Below the pieces are notes generated by a model. It worked only from the letters and a program-made list of their open reading frames with translations, did not search any database and was not told where the DNA came from. Shown here piece by piece: positions 36,240-48,067 of a DNA stretch of 64,000 bases (position 1 is the first letter of the stretch; every line of letters starts with the position of its first letter). The DNA is taken from positions 126,219,963 to 126,283,962 of the forward strand of contig NC_134277.1 of NCBI RefSeq assembly GCF_949628215.1, given 5' to 3'. This DNA comes from Phalacrocorax aristotelis (lineage: Eukaryota; Chordata; Aves; Suliformes; Phalacrocoracidae). The translations under genes and the position numbers were made by a program.

Positions 36240-39200
36240 CCAGAAAATCAACTTGCTTAATGACCTGATCCAAGACCTGTTACAGACTGTATAGTCAGTT
36301 AACAGGACCAGAAATACCTCAGCTTTCTAAAACCATAGGACCCCTTTGTTTTACTCACATGTTCTACTTAAGGCAACTAATCTCAAAATAGAACATGCAC
36401 AGCAGAACTCAACATCATGCACTGGATCTAGTGAATGTCATCAGTAGGCATGAGGATGGATGGAGAATCACTATCCTTAAAAGTTAGTGAATGTATTAAA
36501 GATATTAATTGAATGGCAGGGGCTTAAATGCCAGGTTCACCACAGCAATTTAGTATTGACAGTATATTCATTCTCTTCCATTTGTAGTATTAAGCTGCAA
36601 TTTGTTATTTAGTTCAACCAGTATGAAATACTATGCAGGAAGACAAGATGTATTTCTGTCATAGCCTCCTGAACTCGAACTAAGTCTATTACTGTTACCA
36701 CCACTGGTGTGAAAATTGTCCATTTTGGACCAGTATGATGTTTCCAGCATAAAGCTGAAAAGATTCTTTAGGACTTGGAGGCTGGGAAAAACAGAGACAG
36801 GACATGAGGGAGTTTTATCACCAGGAAGCTGTGAAATGGAACAGGTTTTTGTGAATGCTCTGTGGTCAATATGAAATAATAGGACTTCAGAAGTGGTTTT
36901 AGATTGATATGACCTGTTTTATTTTTAAAATCTTTATGTGGAACAGTTAAAAGAATGTGAACTAGGAGAAGACTTACTTCATACCTGTATCATCAACAAA
37001 ACCACAATTTTCTGCAGACATTTGAAACTACAGGCCATTATGATTACATGCCAGAAAGGAACTGGAGGCTGCTCAGCTCAGCAGCAGCATCGCCACAGTG
37101 GTGGAGCTATGGCAGCAGGAAAATTCTTCATGGTGGAGCACCCAAAGGTCTCCAGGGAATAGAGGCAGAGGCAGAGTGACTCTCATGTCCCTCTGCTGGC
37201 CCAGGCAGAGGCTGCTGTGGTGCAGGCAAGCCCTGCAGGCAGCACCTTGGCATGAGGCTGGTGCTACTCATGGTCTCTGCTAGTTCACAGGCATATGGAG
37301 CTCAGCAAGTAGGTTGTGAAATTCTATGGTAATCGTTGATTAACCTATGCCATGTGAAGTGCCTGAGGGACAGACTCTGGGATCAGGACACAAGCTAACT
37401 TTCACTTAGATAACATTTCTCCATCCTATCTCCTGTCTTTTGCGATCTGCACCACTTCTACTGTGATGAAGGTGTGGTAGAGACCAAACAGTATGTGCAT
37501 CAGGCCTAACTACTTACCTACTCTGCCTGGGGTCTGGTGCTGACTTCCAAATGTTCTTCAACTGGGACCCTGCTTCTGGTAATGAACCTGGCTTTTGTTA
37601 TCCTCTTGCCCCAAAATATGGTGGCAGTTGTTCTATGCTGAAGTCCTACATCCTGGGGAGCAGCAACCATTTTGGGAACTACAGCTCTGTTCCCCTGCCC
37701 TACAAAACCAACCACGAGCCCTGGTGGATCCGGCCCACACTTGGTCATGTAACCTTTGTGTTTAAAACAACATATTCACTGTGCGTTGTTTACTCTTTCA
37801 TGCCTCTTCACATACAGAAGCTGTTTTCTTTCATTTCTCCTATGTCTTAATTCATACGCTTTTTGTTAGTCCCTTCTGTTTTCCTTTTAATTTCTTATAT
37901 AGTGGATTCCCTTTCCTTATAGCTACTGCTTTTTTAATTGTAACTTTTCCTTCTTTCTGTACTTTTTTTTAAAAAAATGCATATTTATCTTTTAATTAAA
38001 TCACCAGGAGGCATATTTAGAGCCCCCAGGGTTCACTTTGAACTATGAAAAGGAAAAGGCTTACTCTGTGCTATAAACAAAATGTTAATTTGAATTAATT
38101 GAAGGAAATGCTCTCCCTATGATAGACTTGTTTCTGAATAATTAATCATTTCAGCCAGAAAAGTAAACATTATGGCCCTGGATTTTTCTTCTGGTCCTAC
38201 CAGTGTCAGTCTGGAGCAGTTCTGCTGATATGAACTGAATTAGTCTCATTCAAGCAAGCTCTGGCCCCAGATCACCATGAGGAAAGTATATTTTGGTCTG
38301 TGTTGTGTCAAAAAACTTTGTAGCACTGTAAGCGCTCTCCCCCACCTCTAGTGCCTTATTTTTCAGAGGAATGGTTTCCCTCCTCATCGCCGAAACATGG
38401 CAATAGTCAGGGTGGGGATCAAGGACAGCAGGGGCTCAGGAGCGCATTGGCTGAGGAAGGGGGCTGTAGCAGTGGGGAAAAAAGTCAGTTAAAGGCTGGT
38501 AAGATCCCACCTGGGATGGGTGGGGAAGTGCCCAGTGGCCAGGAGAAACCTGTGCGGCGGAAGAGGTTAGGGACGTGTGACACCAATTCTAACATCCTTT
38601 GGCTCCTCAGAGTATTGGCCTAAAGAGAACTCTAGTATGACACTGTTATTTAATACTGTCCACAGTGCATGACAAAAAGACACTGTCCACTGGATATCAA
38701 TTTATTCAAAGGTTCATGAAATTAGGCAAATTAATGGGAGTGGCTCTTAAATACAAAGAGACATTTCCAGATTCCTCTTGATTGGGGGTATTGAAGATAC
38801 ATGATGGAGGCTATTTCCCTCACCCTCATAGTCCCTCCCAAAGCTTCTGCTGACAGTTGCCAAGCAGCACTTGGCAAAATCGCCCCTTGGTTTAACCTGT
38901 GACCGAATGTCTGATCTTACTCATAGCTGTGAATTTCCCATGAAACCAAGAACACCCAAATCCAGTTTATTGCCTAACAGCACAAGTCTTCTTGACAGTA
39001 CAAGCACAAGGCAGATGAGAAAAAATATATTTTAAGTAATTTCTTAACTGTTAAAAAAAATAGATATTCCTCCCCTTGGTCCTTTCCCAAGAGTCTGGGA
39101 CTTAACACATTTGCCAATTCTATTTCTAGACTGTACAGATTCTTATAGCCCACTCATCACATTAGTATCCAGCCCTTTCCAATAGCATTTTTCATAAATT

Positions 39201-40133
39201 CCATGAAGATCAAATCACTCTTGGGCAATATCTACTCACAAGCCAAGAATCAAAAAAGCACTTAAAAAAAAAATGCAGGTGTGCCAACGAAGTGAAAGGC
39301 AGGTTAAAAATAACCATTAATTCTACAGATAACAAAAGGGGAAAGATGCATATATTTTAAAGTGTTTAAGAAAATCATGAGTGAAATGACTTGTTTCCAC
39401 CCAAATGATATTACAGTGATGATTTTTTATTTTTTCTATGATATAGAGTAATATCAAGATAAGAAAGTCTTAAATATTATTCAACTTTAATAGAGGAAAA
39501 ACTCTTAAAGCCTATCAGTCTTTACAAGGCACTTATTTTTTCTGTACATGAGGTGATTCTTAACAGGGATTTGAAGAAAGGTTATTAGAGTCTTCTCTCC
39601 CCAGAATTAGAAAACTACGAGGTCTGAAAAAAAAATAACTGACTTAAAATTTTGATCACAGGTTCAGAAACTGATTAGAAAAATAGATTTGCAGAATAAT
39701 GTTATTAATATTGAAATCAGTAATACCTTTAAAGAGTTATAATTCCTCTCTGCTAACAGGACTCTTAAAGAGATTTATTTTCTCCCACTGAATAATGTGC
39801 ATCTCAAATATCTAAGGAGTGATTATTTTCACAGTGAATTTCTAAAGTGTATCATTCAGGAGAAAGTACCTTCTTTTATGGAATTGCCCTTTGAGATATA
39901 AAGTTCAACCCTGCATTAATGGATCTGTGCATACTTTTACCAGTTTATAGCTACCGGTGTTTTGTAGCATTTTAGAAATCTGAATGATCATTTATTTCTA
40001 TATACTTGCCAGTTTTTCTGCTAGATTATTCTTGTTAATTAAAAAATACGTCCCAGAGAAGAAGATCTGTCCTTCATGCTGTGAAGAGAGCTGCTGATAT
40101 GCTGATGTTGCTGTGGTCTTATTATTCCTCCAG
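36240..40133. other. Unique sequence upstream of the BEN-like exon
   Basis: This is mostly AT-rich and non-coding. GC-richer islets at 37,080-37,280 and 37,520-37,740 have open frames in more than one phase, but no domain is recognisable. A possible exon at 38,367-38,498 is listed separately. The stretch 38,080-38,170 is rich in TAAT/ATTA homeodomain cores and may be a conserved element. Confidence 0.5.
38367..38498 (+). CDS. Possible internal exon, Gly/Ser/Lys-rich, unassigned
   Basis: The acceptor is one of the best in the window: a pyrimidine tract from 'ctctcccccacctctag' through 'tgccttatttttcag' to 38,366. One frame then stays open to a good donor, aggctg|gtaagatcc, giving 132 bp with phase 1 at both ends. 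The 44-residue peptide is low-complexity (Gly, Ser, Gln, Glu, Lys), like a disordered linker. If the donor is skipped the frame runs on to 38,623 and includes a basic patch VRRKRLG. It lies 1.6 kb upstream of the BEN-like exon on the same strand, but the phases do not join directly, so at least one exon would be missing or the two are unrelated. Confidence 0.22.
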
Positions 40134-40350
40134 GAAAGATACCCAAAGACTCTAACCATTGACCTTGAGAACCTGGTGAGGTACCCAACAGTGCTGCTGG
40201 CCCCCAGCAAGTGGAACAATGTGGTGAAAAACACCCAGGAGCAGAAATCCCACCAAGAAGTTAACCCCCTGAATGGGCTCATAGACCTCGTGTTCAGCAC
40301 AAAAGAGCTGGCAAAGGCCTCAGTAGAGAAAAAATCAGCTGCCTGTGAAG
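40134..40350 (+). CDS. Internal exon with BEN-domain-like peptide
   Basis: This is the best-supported coding segment in the window. The acceptor ttattattcctccag ends at 40,133 and the donor gaag|gtaagagt starts at 40,351. The exon is 217 bp, entering in phase 0 and leaving in phase 1. In-frame stops lie just outside it (TGA at 40,095, TAA at 40,368), so the open frame is tightly bounded by the splice sites. About 60% of third positions are G or C, against an AT-rich background. The 72-residue peptide has the layout of a BEN domain: a hydrophobic strand (TVLLAPSKWNNVV), a polar loop, then helices LNGLIDLVFSTKELAKASV resembling the BEN core L-x2-L-x2-x-VF-x4-LA-x-S. BEN domains bind DNA or mediate protein contacts in nuclear repressors (BEND and NACC families). 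I could not match it to a specific member, and the missing exons prevent naming. Confidence 0.6.
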
Positions 40351-41807
40351 GTAAGAGTTTTTTTCTGTAAACCCTCTTGATCTAGTTTAGAGATGGGACT
40401 TACCCAAACACGTCAGCCTGAGTCTTCTGCCCTGCAGGTGAATGCCAGACCTGATGCCCAGAGCTGCTATTGACCTGCACCGGAGTCAGAGCCACATGGT
40501 CTGCCTCAGTTTGTATCATCTCAAGTGTATTGAAAATATTAACCTTTTCTCAATTATACAGCTTTTCCCTGGCCTGAACTTTCTAATGGTTGTTTCCAGA
40601 TTTTTCTTACTCTTCACTGACCCCTTGTTTCTTTCAGTAACTTTACCTCCCACTTTTAGGCAACTTGGATTTGCAGGAAGTTCCTTAATTCCTTGTTTAG
40701 TCTTCACCTCTCTTTTCTCTCTCTTTTGTCTCATTCCCTCTCTCTTTAGCTCACTAGTTCTCAGTCTGTTCATAACCTCAAAAAACTCGGGCTTCAAATC
40801 CATCTCTCCCACACCTTCCTTCTCCTGGGTCAGAGCACTACAGATTAGATTGGTCCAATAACCAGTCGGACCTGATGAATGTTTAGAAAACTAACTTTGC
40901 TTTAACATATTTAATTAAGAAGTCCCTAAATCCTTCACTGAATCCTGACAGCCTGATGTGGTCTGATATACAGTAAATTAGTTTATTCATGTGATTGCAG
41001 CAAGAATTCCTGAAACGTGGCAGAAAAGACCTGGGCGGGTATTGTTCATTCATGGCAGTGCTCTTGAGGTGCCTTTTTGACTGACAATGTGCCAAATGGT
41101 CCTGCCTTCTCTTAGTTTCCCCAAACCATTTTCTGTCTTAAGTCCAACTCCACTAATGATCACCACAGTGTCAGTGCCAAGCTGGATACAGTTGGCTACT
41201 TATGTGTTAACCACAAGGTCATCTAAATATTGCTCTGAGCTACTCAACCTACAGAAGAGGTTCTTCAGATCTGCTCTCATCCGTGCAGGTGCAGAAGGCA
41301 GCTAACTATTACCATCTGCTCTCTGGAACTGAGTTTGCAGGGGGAGCCAGAAAACAGACACCTGTTTGGAAAAGGATTGCACAATAAATCTTTGCCAAAT
41401 TATGTTGCAAGAAGAGTATGAGTGAACAAAAACTGGGAGAAGAGACATGACTCATTCTCACTAGCAGAAAAAAAAAAACCCCTAGAGTAAGAGGGAAAAA
41501 GCTTGTAAATTATATGTACAGTGAGGAAATGGGAAACCTATTTGCAAAGTTCAAGGAAAGGTGGATGATACTGCTGCACTTTCTCTCAGGTCCTTGCCAG
41601 TTTACATTGTCTACCAGGGAAGTGCTGTTTGTTCAACTTCAGCTGAACCATGGGTGAGTGTACATTGGGCTATTAGCTTTTCATAGAGTCCTGTATCTGG
41701 TTTTGTTCCTAACTTTGGGTTCCTGATCTGCTACCGTTGCTGCAGTTTCACTACAGGGTTAGCCACTTCAGCTGAGTGATTTCCGCCACCTTTCTTCACT
41801 CTTGCAG

Positions 41808-41880
41808 GAACATGCCCCTCACACCTGCCAAATATCCTCATAACCCCACTGCCGACTGCATGCAGCACAATGGTGAAAAG
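41808..41880 (+). CDS. Possible next exon of the BEN-like gene
   Basis: A pyrimidine-rich acceptor (cacctttcttcactcttgcag) ends at 41,807. The 73-bp exon ends at gtgaaaag|gtgtgtatg. It accepts phase 1, exactly what the BEN-like exon at 40,134-40,350 donates, and stays open for its full length, leaving in phase 2. The peptide (TCPSHLPNILITPLPTACS and a few more residues) is not diagnostic. A further phase-2 acceptor at 42,045 (cttgcatctgtgcag) opens a frame to a stop at 42,193, but that would imply an intron of only 165 bp and a hydrophobic tail unlike BEN proteins. Support is splice signals and phase only. Confidence 0.28.
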
Positions 41881-44800
41881 GTGTGTATGCAATTAGAAAC
41901 CAGACTTGCCTGCAACCCGTTCCTGGCTGCAACATGAAGGTGAACTAAAATTACTTCTAATTAGGACCCCCACCATCTTGATTATAAGATTTATCAAGAT
42001 TTAAATCTTGATATGGTCGTTGTTTACCAGCTTGCATCTGTGCAGATTCAGAACACCACATAAATATTTATTTATTTTAAAATATCTTCTCACCTCAGTT
42101 AAATTTGTGAAATTTAAGCATGTGCTTCAGGCTAAGTATTGTCCTAAGTGCTGCCTTAGATACAGTTTCTTCTTTGCTGCCCTTGTGTTATAAATCATGC
42201 TACATCTTTTCAGCCACTGCTACTTCTTTGATTGTCTAAAATTTAAGTGAAATAAGCAATTGCCTCTCCAAAACATTGTGTCATTTTGCTCTGTAAAGTG
42301 TACAGAGGAGATGTTTTCCTCTATCTGTGTGACCTTATCCTTTTTTTTGACTTCTGCTTGTTGACATAGATTTTAACTGCAGATCCTTCTCACAGCAAAC
42401 AGTGATAAATCTTCAAAGGAATGTAACTATGGCTCTAAATTACAGTGCATGACTCTATGTTCAACACGTCAGGTTACCCGCTAGCTCAGGACAGTAGGTG
42501 ATTCAGGAGAGGAAGTCACTAACAGGGCAGCAGGTTTATTTTGAGCCAGTTTCCTTGTGTGTGTTTTCCTTTGCTTTGGAAGACACAACATCATACCGGA
42601 ATTTAGGCTTGATTTCATAAATACAGCCTTGGATTTCACTCTGATCCAGTCTTCCCTTGCTTTGAATGTTCCGGGCATTTCCAGCCAAACTACTTTTTTT
42701 TTTTCTCATAGCAGGTCATTCTCTGCTATCTCCTGTTTTCTCTTACATCAAGTCTCTTTAGGCCCTGTGTCACTTTCTTTGAGCCATACGTCCCTTTGAA
42801 CTGTGGAGGAGTGGAATGGAAACTACAGTTCTAGAACTGGTAATTTGGCAGGACCTTGATCATGCCATTAATCATACTGACAATAAATCACTAACTATTA
42901 TATGATATGGCTAGAAATGAAATGCGTATTGACTTTGGAAAAGTCCTTTTTTCCTTCTATCCTTCTGAAGAGTCATGGGTTTCTTTTTTTTCTGTCCAAA
43001 AATGAAAACTGGCAATATTATCCGTAGGTATAGGAAATTAAAACACCTTTTCATCTTGTGTTTTAAATATTATTTGCTTAGGCTAATGTTTTCATAAGGC
43101 TTTTTTATTGCCCCACAATCTACTAACGACTTAGAGGAGTATTTCTCTTACTTCATCCTAATATATTAGTTCTGCAAAAAGAGAAAAACTGGAAGAGGGG
43201 AAGTGATTTTCTTTGTCATTAACAATGTTCCACTGGCATCTAGTTTGAAAAAAAAAAAAAAAGAAAACATTATTACAACGCTGCCTGTGGTTCAATGATA
43301 TATATATAAAAAAACCTTGTGTTTATGCATGTATTACTTCTATGTACCTCTAATAATGAGATGCTGTAAAGCCCACTGGGAGAATTTGTTAGCTCATAGA
43401 GTAAATAAAAAAATGAACTAAACCAAACAAATTGGGCTAAGCTTCTACATCCTGAAGGTGAAGCAGGAATGACTGAATGCTTCCTGGATTAGGAAACCCC
43501 ATTGGGTAAGCAAATGGAGTGTGTCCATCTGTGAGGGCTAGGAAAGGAGGAAAAAAATCCAAAGTTCCTATTCTGAGTCTGTTTTCAAGCCTGCTGGCTT
43601 CCTAATACTGAGGGTTAGAACTAGGACTCTGAGCCAACTGAGGTTGAAACTTGACCCTGGGGAGTGAAAAAAGAATGCTGTTGAGCTGCAAATCCAGGTT
43701 TGCTGTGCTGCTGAGATGTCTCTCTGTTATCAGTCTTGGACCTCTAGGGAAGCTGCAGATCCAGAGAACATTTCATCTGGGATGGGAGCAGCAGCCAGGG
43801 CGTTCAACTGTCAGGAAATGTCAGGAAATGGAGTAATTTCACATTTTAAAGATCTCCAAGAACCCTGCTAACCTGCAATAGCCTGACTTAAGGGGTTGCC
43901 CAGAAGCACCACATGTCAGCAGTCAAATAGCACAGTACATCAGCAACAACTTCTGGCATGACACAGGCTGATAATGCCAAACAGAAGGAGGGCTGTGCAG
44001 CAGAACTTCATTCCAAGGTTGGGAAATATTAAAAAATATGATTAGGTTGTCAGAAGCACAGTGTAGAAATGTTTCCTCTGCATGGCTAGTTGTGTGAATG
44101 CAATTTTTGGTAACAGATATCATCATTTATGGCATTGTGAAACATTAAGTTTGCAGATGCTGCTAAGTGATAAAGTGGCAGCGTTATCATTTTGCATAAA
44201 TTAATAATAGGAAGCCAAGATCATAATAGCACTGGTGCAATGTGTAAAAGCGCTCAGTTGTCCCACAAATTCTGCCAAGGCACCACTTTCCTACTCTAGT
44301 GTGGGGAATCCTTGTAAGAAGTAATGCAGATTGGAATTGTACTGATGTTTGGGATATGGAGAAGTGGATCTCCAGATAATACAAATTGAACCTTGCTCCT
44401 TGTGCTCAGGAGGCAGTTTGAATCTACATACAAAAGCTGCTTGAAAAAGTGAATGGAGAATTATTAGGTTTTGTAAGGAAAGACTTATAGACTATCTGAA
44501 ATTATTTTTTTGACAGCATATTAATTTCAAAGGCCGTATTTAGTTCTCTTCCAGAAAGACAATTCTGTATTCCTAGCCAAGGCCGGTGGAGTCACTGGAG
44601 AATTTCTTCAGATTTCTCTTCACCTATGTGAAAAATAAATTAGTTCTGTGTGCAAAGATTGCAAATACACCAAACTCCTTGCTGTAGAATATTAATAAAT
44701 ATCTATTTTTACAAAGAAAGCTCTCAGGTGAGTGGGACGTTTGTGAGAAAATCTTCAAGATTTCTTCTTTTATTACTGGCTTTATATAGTCCGAAATCTG

Positions 44801-46189
44801 GCCTCATTTGTTCCTGTTAAAAAGAAACAGCAAAGCGCTTGAGTGTATGGAGACTGAGCACTCATTCCATTTAGCTGTTTTACTCTGTAAGATTACGTGA
44901 TGCTACCCAGCCTACAGCAAAGCCCTGTGGTTTACTGCTATTACATGGACCTTACCCAGTTATCCAGTCTGCATATAGCAACTGTCTTTGCCAGTAGTAC
45001 CAGATTATATGCAATATTAGCTGTAGTGCCACTCTTGTGCTACAGGGAGTGAGGTTTAGTTGAAGTTTCTTCTATGCACCCCATTATTTTGAGGTCTATG
45101 AGTCAAACTTTAGGTGGTCTCTAGCTTTCCAGAGAAGGGCATTTTCTGTCTTGACTAGTCACATTTATTTTTTTCCTTTCTAAGCCCCAAGGTCCATAAA
45201 TTTGGTTCAGCTCATTTACGCAAATATAAAATAAACTTTCAAAAAAAACTTCCCCTAAAACCCAAATCACTGAGTTGTATTGGGATGGATTCTTGTACTC
45301 AAACCTAGGTTTCACTTAAATATAGAAACTTTGGCAAACATTTGCTCTATAATAACTTATTCTTTTTTGAAAAAGGGAACCAAAAGAGTTCTTTGAAGAG
45401 TATCTGAATATACAGTTAACCAAGAGCCCAGAATGGCTTTAGAAGAAATATCCACTGGTTTTGGAAAGTACAAGATATTTATAGTTGTCTAAAATACCTG
45501 ATGAAATGTTCTCATGTCCTTGGAAAATATATACCAAATGCTTGGGGATTTTTTGGGGGGAGAGAATAAAACATTCACTTCTAGCTAACTTGAGAAAAGC
45601 CAAGCCCTTAATCCTTGTTTCCTGCTGGCAGTTCTTTGTCATGCTGTGTTATGAGTGAGTGCAAAGATGGTGAGTCAGATTTTGTAAATGAGGGGTGAGA
45701 AAAATGGGAACTGTATTTTTAGAAAAAGAGGAAAACAGAGACACAGAAATCATTTAAAGCAAACTGCTTTCAGAAATACTGGCTGTAGAAAACATGAAGG
45801 GAGCACGGATTCTGCATTTCAGACCTACAAAAACTGTTGAAAACTGTGGAAGGCTGAGAGAGAGTTTTCTTATCTTGGTGTGGGCTAGGCTGGAAAAAAT
45901 AACTCTTGCATCCAGACAGTGTTAAGAAATGGGCTTGTTTTATCAACATGCATATTTTAATTGCAGGCTGGAACAGATGATGAAAATAATTTCAGTTGGA
46001 TGAGATTGTGATTTGGGATGCTTAGCTGTCCGTACTAGTTAAATGAAAAAAAAAAGTCTTATTTAGTTTTGTAATTTGAAAATTAGTGGCACAGTTTAAA
46101 ACTGTGATACACGAAAACTAAGACCACAAAACTAGCAAAGTAGTATGGATATAGGTAAAATTCCTAAAACAATACCTAAACAGTTAACT

Positions 46190-46620
46190 CTGTCTTCCAG
46201 TTCAGGGCATAGTGATTTAGGTCAAATGCTAAAATCACACATTCTAATGATAATTTATATCAGCATCCAAGTGAGTATGTTACTAGCCACTTATGTTAGA
46301 TATGCTAAATAATTTTATTATGTAGTTATATTTACTAGCTAATTTCTGTAAGAGATGCTGATTCTTGTGGGGGAACATCCATTAAAATATGCTGATTTGG
46401 AATTAAGTACTGCTTATATACTAAAGAATTGTATAACATTTGCTAAAAAGGATAATACCTTATGCACAGTTAACCAATTATAGAGTTACTTTTCATATGC
46501 TTAATTTTTATGTGACATGATAAAGTTGCAATTGTTATTGACTACATTAATTAACTTGTATCACAGTTTTTAATAGCAATTGGAATTAAACCTAGAGAAG
46601 AACACACTGTCATTTTTAAA
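46190..46620. promoter_or_regulatory. Candidate AT-rich conserved non-coding element
   Basis: About 430 bp is dense in homeodomain-type cores (taattaac, ttaattttta, gctaataattt-like words). It also has isolated tgataaa and aaccaatta motifs. It has no coding potential and no repeat similarity that I can see. It is flagged only because the texture resembles vertebrate developmental enhancers. Confidence 0.22.
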
Positions 46621-47975
46621 TTAGACATAACTGCAATAAATACCTGGGATAAATCCATTTTTTCTGTATATCAGACTGTGTTTTAGAGTTAATGCTTTTT
46701 TGTTTAATAAATAAATTCTACTGCTGTTTAGTGAATTGAATCCTTTATTCTCTGTTGCCTTTCAGGACTTTAGAGGTAATATATCTCAACTTCCAGTATC
46801 TTGTTTTCATTGATAGATTAGAAGAGGAAAACCAATTTTCTTTGCCCTTTATTTCTGGATGTTGTATATGACACAGCCATAGCACTGGCCTAAACTAAAT
46901 AACTGACACAAAGACAATTGTTGGTCAAGAGTGGCAAAAGATAAGCTGTTGCTGAAAAACACTGTGTCACCTTAACATGCTCTGGTTTCAGGTTCTAAAT
47001 TGATCACTTGGCTCTTCACTGGTTTGATGCCCTTTGAAATTTTGACTGCAGATTTGGACATCTTGAATATAGTTTTTCTGTAAGTACGAGTAATCTTTTA
47101 TGGACAGCTCAGGGTGTTCACAGGTGTAATCCCAAAATTAATTTGCATTAGATCTGTTTTAAAGGAAAAATTACCCAACTTTCTTTTTTTCTTTAAATTG
47201 AAAACATATTTTAATTTATTCTGCCTAAGTATTAACATTGTGGAGAGCTCAGAAGCTGTGGTGCATATTGGAGGGAACTGTGGAGCACTCCAAACTGATA
47301 TAAATCCAGCTCCATCCAAACCTCTGTGCTATGCTCATCATATTGGACAGGAGTCCCAGGCAAGAACTGGGCAACTTGATTAACAACGGTTACCTCTTGG
47401 CATCATCCATGATGTCACCTAGAGGAGCATCATGCAAAGTGGAAGGTTTTATTCTGAACTCTATATTCTTCATATCTAACATATACAGTCTACACAGATA
47501 TATCCATATCCTTCAACACACCTTTATCTAGAAAAGGCACTGGTTTACATGTTACATATTGCTTTAGGCATTTAGCTTCGGGGTCCCTTTTTAAGTCACA
47601 GACAAGTGATTTAAAACCGTGACCACTTCAAATAGCTACATAAATGCCTCTAGACCTGTGTATGACCTAATTTATGCTGGCTATTAAACAAGCATTATTC
47701 ACCAGTTTTTCCTCATGTTCCTGCTTTTCAGAAATCTGTGTGTACAAATCAGATTCGTAAGATTAAATTTAACCCTTGAATGTGTGTATGCTCTCGTACC
47801 TCTTGTTTTTCCTTCTTCACCCAAAGGAAACCTCGTATACCATTTACCTGGGAGCTGGAATGGTCCTTAAGAGAGTTAGGTAGTGAAAATTTTGCAAGAC
47901 AAAGTGGGGAATTGTCCAGGCCATTGCTGTAAGAATGGTATGAATTGTTGCAACTATGTAAGCCTTTGCTTCCAG

Positions 47976-48067
47976 TTATCTGGTTTGTATTTATTTATGA
48001 TGCATGAGTTACACAATTTGGACAGGCTCTTACGATTACTTAATAAAATACAAATATGTAAATGCAG
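47976..48067 (+). CDS. Possible small internal exon, Leu-rich, unassigned
   Basis: The acceptor agcctttgcttccag and the donor aatgcag|gtaacat bound 92 bp open in one frame (phase 0 in, 2 out). The peptide is Leu-rich with HELHNLDRLLRLLNK, which could form an amphipathic helix. Codons are AT-rich and there is no family match. It does not join in phase with the exon at 41,808. Chance is likely. Confidence 0.13.

Noticed and set aside
36938-37283. Open frames after an acceptor-like ttttctgcag
   Set aside because: At least three phases are open in part, and the only donor (aaag|gtctcc) is poor.
37551-37850. 99-codon plus-strand open frame with protein-like composition
   Set aside because: No splice sites of quality, no domain recognised, and the antisense frame is also open.
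43801-43826. Tandem tgtcaggaaa duplication
   Set aside because: Only two short copies; a trivial slippage event.
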